A DNA stretch of 64,000 bases, taken from Paraburkholderia eburnea. Its GTDB lineage: Bacteria > Pseudomonadota > Gammaproteobacteria > Burkholderiales > Burkholderiaceae. The notes below the pieces were generated by a model. It was not told the origin of the DNA. It made no database searches and saw only the letters and a program-made list of their open reading frames with translations. This document shows, in pieces, positions 58,646 through 64,000 of this stretch (the stretch's first letter is position 1; every line of letters starts with the position of its first letter). Location of the stretch: NCBI RefSeq assembly GCF_002917095.1, contig NZ_PQGA01000003.1, forward strand, positions 1 through 64,000. Direction: 5' to 3'. The position numbers and the translations under genes are program-made.

Positions 58646-59941
58646 TTAGCTGCGTGCCGGCGCGAGCGCCTCGATGGTGTCGGCGGGCAAGTCCGGCGCG
58701 GTGCCGGACACCTGGGCGGCAATCAGGCGCGCCGAGCCGAGCGCGAGCGCCCAGCCCGCCGGGCCGTGGCCCGCATTGACGTACAGGCGCGGATGGCCGG
58801 TGTTGCCCACGGCCGGCAGGCCGTCCGCGGAGAGCAGTTTCATGCCTTCCCAGGCGAGCGCGGCCGAAATGCGCGCGGCGCCCGGCGCCCAGTCGCGCGA
58901 GGCTTCGCCGAGCAGGGCGAGCGCCTCTTCGGTGAGCGCTTCGGGCAAGGCTTGCTCAAGCTGTTTCGTGCGCTGCAGGACCGCGCCGCCCGCAATGCGC
59001 AGACGGTGATTCGTGCGCGTGACGACGATGCGCCGCGCCGCATCGACGAGCGTTGTATTCGGCACGCATTCCTCGTGCGCGACCGGCGCGTTGAGCGTAT
59101 GCACGCGCACCGGATAGACCGGCAGCTTGAGGCCGAGCGGCGCGAGCAGCTTCGGCGTCTGTGCGCCCGCCGCGACCACTACGGCATCGGCGGAGATGAC
59201 CTCGACGTCGCGACGCTTGCCTGCTTCGTCGGGACGCGGCGCGAGTTCGACGGCGGCGCGCTGGTTCTCGACGCGGATCGCGCTCACCGTGCGCCCGGTC
59301 TCGAACTGCACGCCGCCGAGCGTGTCCAGCGTCTGCTTGAGCTGTTTGACGAACAGCGGGCAGTTGGCGATGCGCGCCTGATCGAAGCGCACCGCGCCCG
59401 CAAACGGCGGATCGGCGGGAATGGTGTGTTCGGCGGCCACGCATTCGTGGGGCGTCAGCACGTGATGCGGCGTTTCGAAGCGGCGCAGCAGTTCCAGCGC
59501 GGCCTGGTTGAGCGACCATTCATCGTTGCCGCGCACGAGATAGAGGAGGCCTTCGCGCTGCTCGTATTCAAGCTGGAAACGGCCTTCGACATCGTCGAGC
59601 GCCGCCTGGGCCGACTCGATCAGCGGACGCAGCAGCGCATAGCGTGCCGCGAACGCCTCGGAGCCGTGCAGCGAGGCGAGGCGCTTGACGAACGCACGCG
59701 CCTGGCCCGTGACGCCGGTCTTGCAGATCACGCCGCCCGAAGAATGCCGGCCGTTGCGCAGGAAGGTGGGGCCGAACCAGACGTCGAGCGGCGTCGGCAG
59801 CACGACTCCGCTGTGACCGTAGCTCGCGCCTTGCGCGACGGTGGCGTGGCGCTCGACCACGCAGACGCGATGGCCCGCCGCGCGCAGCTGGTAGGCGGTG
59901 GCGACGCCGGCAATTCCGCCGCCAATGACGATGACATCCAT
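58646..59941 (-). CDS. D-amino-acid dehydrogenase-like FAD oxidoreductase
   Basis: A 431-residue DAO-family flavoprotein. The dinucleotide-binding motif VIGGGIAGVATAYQL is at the N-terminus; GHSGVVLPTP and the C-terminal NAGHGPAGWALALGSARL hold further FAD contacts. It resembles DadA, which oxidises D-alanine and other D-amino acids at the membrane. No alanine racemase (dadX) is adjacent, so the D-amino-acid specificity is uncertain. Confidence 0.87.
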   Translation of the reverse strand: MDVIVIGGGIAGVATAYQLRAAGHRVCVVERHATVAQGASYGHSGVVLPTPLDVWFGPTFLRNGRHSSGGVICKTGVTGQARAFVKRLASLHGSEAFAARYALLRPLIESAQAALDDVEGRFQLEYEQREGLLYLVRGNDEWSLNQAALELLRRFETPHHVLTPHECVAAEHTIPADPPFAGAVRFDQARIANCPLFVKQLKQTLDTLGGVQFETGRTVSAIRVENQRAAVELAPRPDEAGKRRDVEVISADAVVVAAGAQTPKLLAPLGLKLPVYPVRVHTLNAPVAHEECVPNTTLVDAARRIVVTRTNHRLRIAGGAVLQRTKQLEQALPEALTEEALALLGEASRDWAPGAARISAALAWEGMKLLSADGLPAVGNTGHPRLYVNAGHGPAGWALALGSARLIAAQVSGTAPDLPADTIEALAPARS

Positions 59942-60413
59942 GATGATTCGATCTGCAGGCAGGCGGCGCGCCGTTGGCCGTCGTTGACCAGACGCCCTGC
60001 CGAAGAGGGTGAGACGTGCGGCGCACGCTTAGCGCTGCGCCGATCGGGTGAAACGCGCAATCATAGCAGCCATTCGGGCGTCGTCGCCATGCGCGTGGCA
60101 CGGGCGGTTTGCGCTCAGACTGGCTTCAGGGCTGTCAGTTAATCGCGAAAAATCACGAAACAATCGCGAAAAACGGTGCAATGAAGCGTCGATGGTGGCT
60201 GCGTCGGTTTTCCGTATCACGAAAAGGCGCACGGACGTGCTTCGCGCGGTGTCGTCAAACCGCCGCCAGGGCGGCCGGAGAGGGGCTTCCGGGTTATAAT
60301 CGCGGTCTCCCTTCGCCTGACCGTCGCCACAGCCCCGCGCGACGCATCGCCACCTTGCGACGCTACCGCGCGAGGCGAAGCCGCGATGTAACCTCGACGC
60401 AACGCCCCAGTCC
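59942..60413. other. divergent intergenic region before purL (472 nt)
   Basis: No gene is supported. A consensus -10 for purL is noted at 60295-60300. Short direct repeats AATCGCGAAAA occur around 60137-60175, in a locally A/T-richer patch. Confidence 0.45.
60295..60300 (+). promoter_or_regulatory. probable -10 element of purL
   Basis: TATAAT, perfect consensus, 114 bases before the purL ATG. The region 17 bases upstream has no clear -35 hexamer. Confidence 0.5.
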
Positions 60414-63400
60414 ATGGCCCACTTCTCGTGTTTCCCCGGTGCTTCGGCCCTTTCCGACTTCCGTCAGACCCGCCTGCTCGACACGCTCCAGCGTATCGAC
60501 GCCAATATCGTCGGCGTGCATGGTCAGTATCTGCACTTCGTCAACTCGGCCACGCCGCTTAGCGCTGACGACAGCGCGAAGATCGAAGCGCTGATGCACT
60601 ACGGCGCACCGTTCGCCGCTCCGCAGGAGCGCGGCAGCGCGGTGACGTTCCTCGTGGTGCCGCGCTTCGGCACGGTGTCGCCGTGGGCCTCCAAGGCCAC
60701 CGACATCGCGCATCACTGCGGTCTCGATCAGGTGCGCCGCATCGAGCGCGGCGTCGAATACACGGTGATCCTCAAGAGCGGCCTGCTCGGCGGTAAGAAA
60801 ACGCTGTCGGACGACGCACGCGCACAGGTTGCCGCCGCGCTGCACGACCGCATGACCGAGAGCGTGGCGCCGTCGCGCGACGCGGCGATGCATCTGTTCG
60901 ACGAATTGCCGGCGCGCCCGATGCAGACGGTGGACGTGCTCGGCCACGGCCGCGCGGCGCTGGAGACGGCCAACGGCGAACTGGGCCTCGCGCTCGCCGA
61001 CGACGAAATCGATTATCTGGTCGAGAACTTCACGAAGCTCGGCCGCAACCCGACCGACGTCGAACTGATGATGTTCGCGCAGGCCAACAGCGAGCACTGC
61101 CGCCACAAGATCTTCAACGCGAGCTGGACGATCGACGGTCAGGACCAGGACCTGTCGCTCTTCGCGATGATCCGCAACACCGAAAAGATCAGCCCGCAAG
61201 GCACCATCGTCGCGTATTCGGACAACTCGTCGATCATGGAAGGCGCGGTCGCGGAGCGCTGGTTCCCGCGCAAGACGGGCGCGGACGGCACGCCGGGCGA
61301 GCAGTATGGCCGCCACACCGAACTCACGCACACGCTGATGAAGGTGGAGACGCACAACCACCCGACCGCGATCTCGCCGTTCGCGGGCGCGGCCACGGGC
61401 TCGGGCGGCGAAATCCGCGACGAAGGCGCAACGGGTCGCGGCGCGCGTCCGAAGGCCGGCCTCACGGGCTTCACGGTCTCGAACCTCGATCTGCCCGAGG
61501 CGCGCGAAACGTGGGAAAACGCCCGCGACGCCGCCGTGCCGCTCGCGCATCGCAATCCCGCCGACGCGCATGGCACGTATGGCCGTCCGGACCGCATCGC
61601 CTCGCCGCTGCAGATCATGATCGACGGGCCGCTGGGCGGCGCCGCGTTCAACAACGAATTCGGCCGTCCGAATCTCGGCGGCTACTTCCGCGTCTACGAA
61701 CAGAATGTCGCGGGCACCGTGCGCGGCTACCACAAGCCGATCATGATCGCCGGCGGTCTCGGCAACATCAGCGACCAGCACACCCACAAGCACGACCTGC
61801 CCGCAGGGTCGCTGCTGATCCAGATCGGCGGCCCCGGCATGCGTATCGGCATGGGCGGCGGCGCGGCCAGCTCGATGGCGACCGGCACCAACACCGCCGA
61901 ACTCGACTTCGACTCGGTCCAGCGCGGCAACCCGGAAATCGAGCGTCGTGCGCAGGAAGTCATCAATTCGTGCTGGCAACTGGGCGAAGGCAATCCGATC
62001 CTGAGCATTCATGACGTAGGCGCGGGCGGTCTGTCGAACGCCTTCCCGGAACTCGTCGACGGCGCCGACAAGGGCGCGCGCTTCGAGCTGCGCAAGGTTC
62101 AGCTCGAAGAATCGGGTCTTTCGCCGCGCGAAATCTGGTCGAACGAATCGCAGGAGCGCTACGTTCTGGCGATCGCACCGGCTGACCTGCCCGCATTCGA
62201 AGCGATCTGCGCGCGCGAGCGCTGCCCGTTCGCAGTCGTGGGCGTCGCCACCGAAGAGCGCGAACTCAAGCTGATCGACACCGACGAGAAGGCGCTCGCC
62301 GCCAACGGTGGCCACCAGCCCGTCGACATGCCGATGGACATCCTGCTCGGCAAGCCGCCGCGCATGCACCGCACGGTCGAGCACGCGAGCACGCCGCTCG
62401 TGCCGGTCGATGTGACGGGCATCGCGCTCGACGAAGTCGCGAAGAGCGTGCTGCGTCACCCGACGGTCGGCAGCAAGTCCTTCCTCATCACCATCGGCGA
62501 CCGCTCGGTGGGCGGCATGAACGTGCGCGACCAGATGGTCGGCCCGTGGCAGGTGCCGGTCGCCGATTGCGCGATCACCGCACTCGACTACGCCGGCTTC
62601 AAGGGCGAAGCAATGACGATGGCCGAGCGCACGCCGCTCGCCGTCATCAACGCGCCCGCATCGGGCCGCATGGCCGTGGGCGAGGCGATCACCAACATCG
62701 CGAGCGCCCCCATCGCTTCGCTCGACAAGCTCAAGCTTTCCGCGAACTGGATGGCCGCGTGCGGCGCGCCGGGCGAAGACGCCGCGCTCTACGACACGGT
62801 GAAGGCGATCGGCATGGAACTGTGCCCGGCGCTGGGCATCGGCATTCCGGTGGGCAAGGATTCGCTCTCGATGCGCACGAAGTGGAACGAAGAGGGCGTC
62901 GCCAAGGAAGTGGTCGCGCCGGTTTCGCTCATCATTTCCGCGTTCGCGCCGGTCGAGGACGTGCGCCGTCACCTCACGCCGCAACTGCGCCGCATCGACG
63001 AAGCGGGCGAATCGGTGCTGATTTCGATCGACCTCGGCCGTGGCAAGAACCGCATGGGCGGCTCGATCTTCGCGCAGGTCACGCAGCAGGTCGGCGACGA
63101 CGCGCCCGACGTCGATAGCGCCGAAGACCTCAAGCAGTTCTTCAACGCGATCCAGAAGCTCAACGCCAACGAGCAGGTGCTGGCGTACCACGACCGCTCG
63201 GACGGCGGCCTGTGGGCGACGGTCTGCGAAATGGCCTTCGCGGGCCACACCGGCGTGTCGCTGAACGTGGACATGCTCACGCTCGACGGCGAGCACGGCA
63301 CGGACTTCGGCGACGCCAAGGACTGGGCGAAGCAGACCAGCGGCCGCCGCGACGACCGTACGCTGCGCGCGCTGTTCTCGGAGGAACTGGGCGCCGTGAT

Positions 63401-64000
63401 CCAGGTGCCCGCAACGCAGCGCGACGCCGTGATGGCCGTGCTGCGCGAGCACAACCTGTCGGTCTGCTCGAACGTGATCGGCACGCTCAACAACCGCGAC
63501 TCGATCGAAATCTACCGCGACGCCAAGCGCATCTATGAAGCGCCGCGCGCCGAACTGCAGCGCGTGTGGAGCGAAGTGAGCTGGCGTATCGCGCGTCTGC
63601 GCGACAACCCCGCCTGCGCCGACGCCGAATACGACGCGCTGCTCGACGCCTCCGATCCGGGCATGCAGCCGCAGCTCACGTTCGACGCGGCCGAGGACAT
63701 CGCCGCGCCGTTCATCGGCCGTGGCGCCCGTCCGCGCGTGGCGATCCTGCGCGAGCAGGGCGTGAACTCGCACCTCGAAACCGCGTATGCGTTCGACCGC
63801 GCCGGCTTCGACGCGCACGACGTGCACATGAGCGACCTGCTGGAAGGCCGCGCCACGCTCGCCGATTTCGCGGGCGCGGTGGCCTGCGGTGGCTTCTCGT
63901 ACGGCGACGTGCTGGGCGCGGGCGAAGGCTGGGCCAAGACGATCCGCTTCAACGCAAAGCTCGCGGACATGTTCGCGGCGTTCTTCGCGCGTCAGGACAC
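60414..64000 (+). CDS. purL: phosphoribosylformylglycinamidine synthase, 3' end cut by the window
   Basis: The open frame from ATG 60414 ([17 protein letters not shown]) runs past the window end, giving 1195 residues so far. It is the large PurL that makes FGAM from FGAR, glutamine and ATP in purine synthesis. The N-terminal PurS-like region, the linker and first AIRS-like domain ([36 protein letters not shown]), the second AIRS-like half ([13 protein letters not shown] variant as IPVGKDSLS) and the beginning of the C-terminal glutaminase domain ([14 protein letters not shown]) are seen. The catalytic Cys/His/Glu of the glutaminase would lie at or past the edge. Confidence 0.95.
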   Translation, partial: MAHFSCFPGASALSDFRQTRLLDTLQRIDANIVGVHGQYLHFVNSATPLSADDSAKIEALMHYGAPFAAPQERGSAVTFLVVPRFGTVSPWASKATDIAHHCGLDQVRRIERGVEYTVILKSGLLGGKKTLSDDARAQVAAALHDRMTESVAPSRDAAMHLFDELPARPMQTVDVLGHGRAALETANGELGLALADDEIDYLVENFTKLGRNPTDVELMMFAQANSEHCRHKIFNASWTIDGQDQDLSLFAMIRNTEKISPQGTIVAYSDNSSIMEGAVAERWFPRKTGADGTPGEQYGRHTELTHTLMKVETHNHPTAISPFAGAATGSGGEIRDEGATGRGARPKAGLTGFTVSNLDLPEARETWENARDAAVPLAHRNPADAHGTYGRPDRIASPLQIMIDGPLGGAAFNNEFGRPNLGGYFRVYEQNVAGTVRGYHKPIMIAGGLGNISDQHTHKHDLPAGSLLIQIGGPGMRIGMGGGAASSMATGTNTAELDFDSVQRGNPEIERRAQEVINSCWQLGEGNPILSIHDVGAGGLSNAFPELVDGADKGARFELRKVQLEESGLSPREIWSNESQERYVLAIAPADLPAFEAICARERCPFAVVGVATEERELKLIDTDEKALAANGGHQPVDMPMDILLGKPPRMHRTVEHASTPLVPVDVTGIALDEVAKSVLRHPTVGSKSFLITIGDRSVGGMNVRDQMVGPWQVPVADCAITALDYAGFKGEAMTMAERTPLAVINAPASGRMAVGEAITNIASAPIASLDKLKLSANWMAACGAPGEDAALYDTVKAIGMELCPALGIGIPVGKDSLSMRTKWNEEGVAKEVVAPVSLIISAFAPVEDVRRHLTPQLRRIDEAGESVLISIDLGRGKNRMGGSIFAQVTQQVGDDAPDVDSAEDLKQFFNAIQKLNANEQVLAYHDRSDGGLWATVCEMAFAGHTGVSLNVDMLTLDGEHGTDFGDAKDWAKQTSGRRDDRTLRALFSEELGAVIQVPATQRDAVMAVLREHNLSVCSNVIGTLNNRDSIEIYRDAKRIYEAPRAELQRVWSEVSWRIARLRDNPACADAEYDALLDASDPGMQPQLTFDAAEDIAAPFIGRGARPRVAILREQGVNSHLETAYAFDRAGFDAHDVHMSDLLEGRATLADFAGAVACGGFSYGDVLGAGEGWAKTIRFNAKLADMFAAFFARQD

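Noticed and set aside
60363..63827. 1154-codon open frame opposite purL
   Set aside because: Antisense shadow of purL; Arg/Val/His-rich and without conserved motifs.

Overview
The window is about 65% GC and reads as a housekeeping stretch of a main chromosome from a Burkholderiaceae bacterium (Burkholderia/Paraburkholderia/Caballeronia type). The basis is gene content and order: the phaA-phaB-phaR polyhydroxybutyrate cluster followed by rimO, the tig-clpP-clpX-lon-hupB-tRNA-ppiD block, ispD-ispF next to mfd, an OmpR/EnvZ pair, and a large single-chain PurL. Both ends are cut inside genes: a thiolase (phaA type) at the left and purL at the right.

Layout: 1-1842 PHB synthesis and its regulator; 2212-4556 rimO and a 2-keto-3-deoxygluconate-type sugar kinase; 4626-7429 a lipoprotein, then a divergent KfrA-like coiled-coil DNA-binding protein and a tyrosine recombinase sharing an A/T-rich, operator-like control region; 7589-11997 metC, serB, a stand-alone LigD-type polymerase domain and a secreted protein; 12049-16789 a FetAB-type ABC exporter, an AsmA-family protein and a small unknown; 17290-21777 a two-component cluster (membrane kinase, Rcp1-like regulator, hybrid kinase); 21887-31995 mscL, a PLP dehydratase, argE, mfd, ispD, ispF, a membrane acyltransferase and a peroxiredoxin; 32133-34266 EnvZ/OmpR; 34505-38035 a small exported protein and a DUF1800/DUF1501 exported pair; 38048-38890 a squalene/phytoene-synthase-like protein with altered acidic motifs.

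39135-41007 is the most accessory-looking part. A tRNA-Leu is followed by a strong terminator, a hairpin adjoining a Shine-Dalgarno sequence, a 329-residue protein whose tail resembles polymorphic toxins, and an 8-nt-overlapping downstream gene that could be its immunity partner. After it come a MarR regulator and glycerate kinase (41227-43051).

43680-52932 is the protein quality-control block: trigger factor, ClpP, ClpX, Lon, HU, tRNA-Val, tRNA-Asp and PpiD, with clear hairpin terminators after tig, clpX, lon, tRNA-Asp and ppiD. 53039-59941 holds a lipoprotein, a TesA-like esterase divergent from a YbbA-like ATPase, pgi, the NAD(P)H-hydrate repair fusion and a DadA-like oxidoreductase. purL begins at 60414 and runs off the end.

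The best candidates for something undescribed are the tRNA-Leu-linked toxin/immunity-like pair and the KfrA/recombinase unit with four copies of TACGAT in its control region. All family assignments are from reading the sequence; no database search was run.
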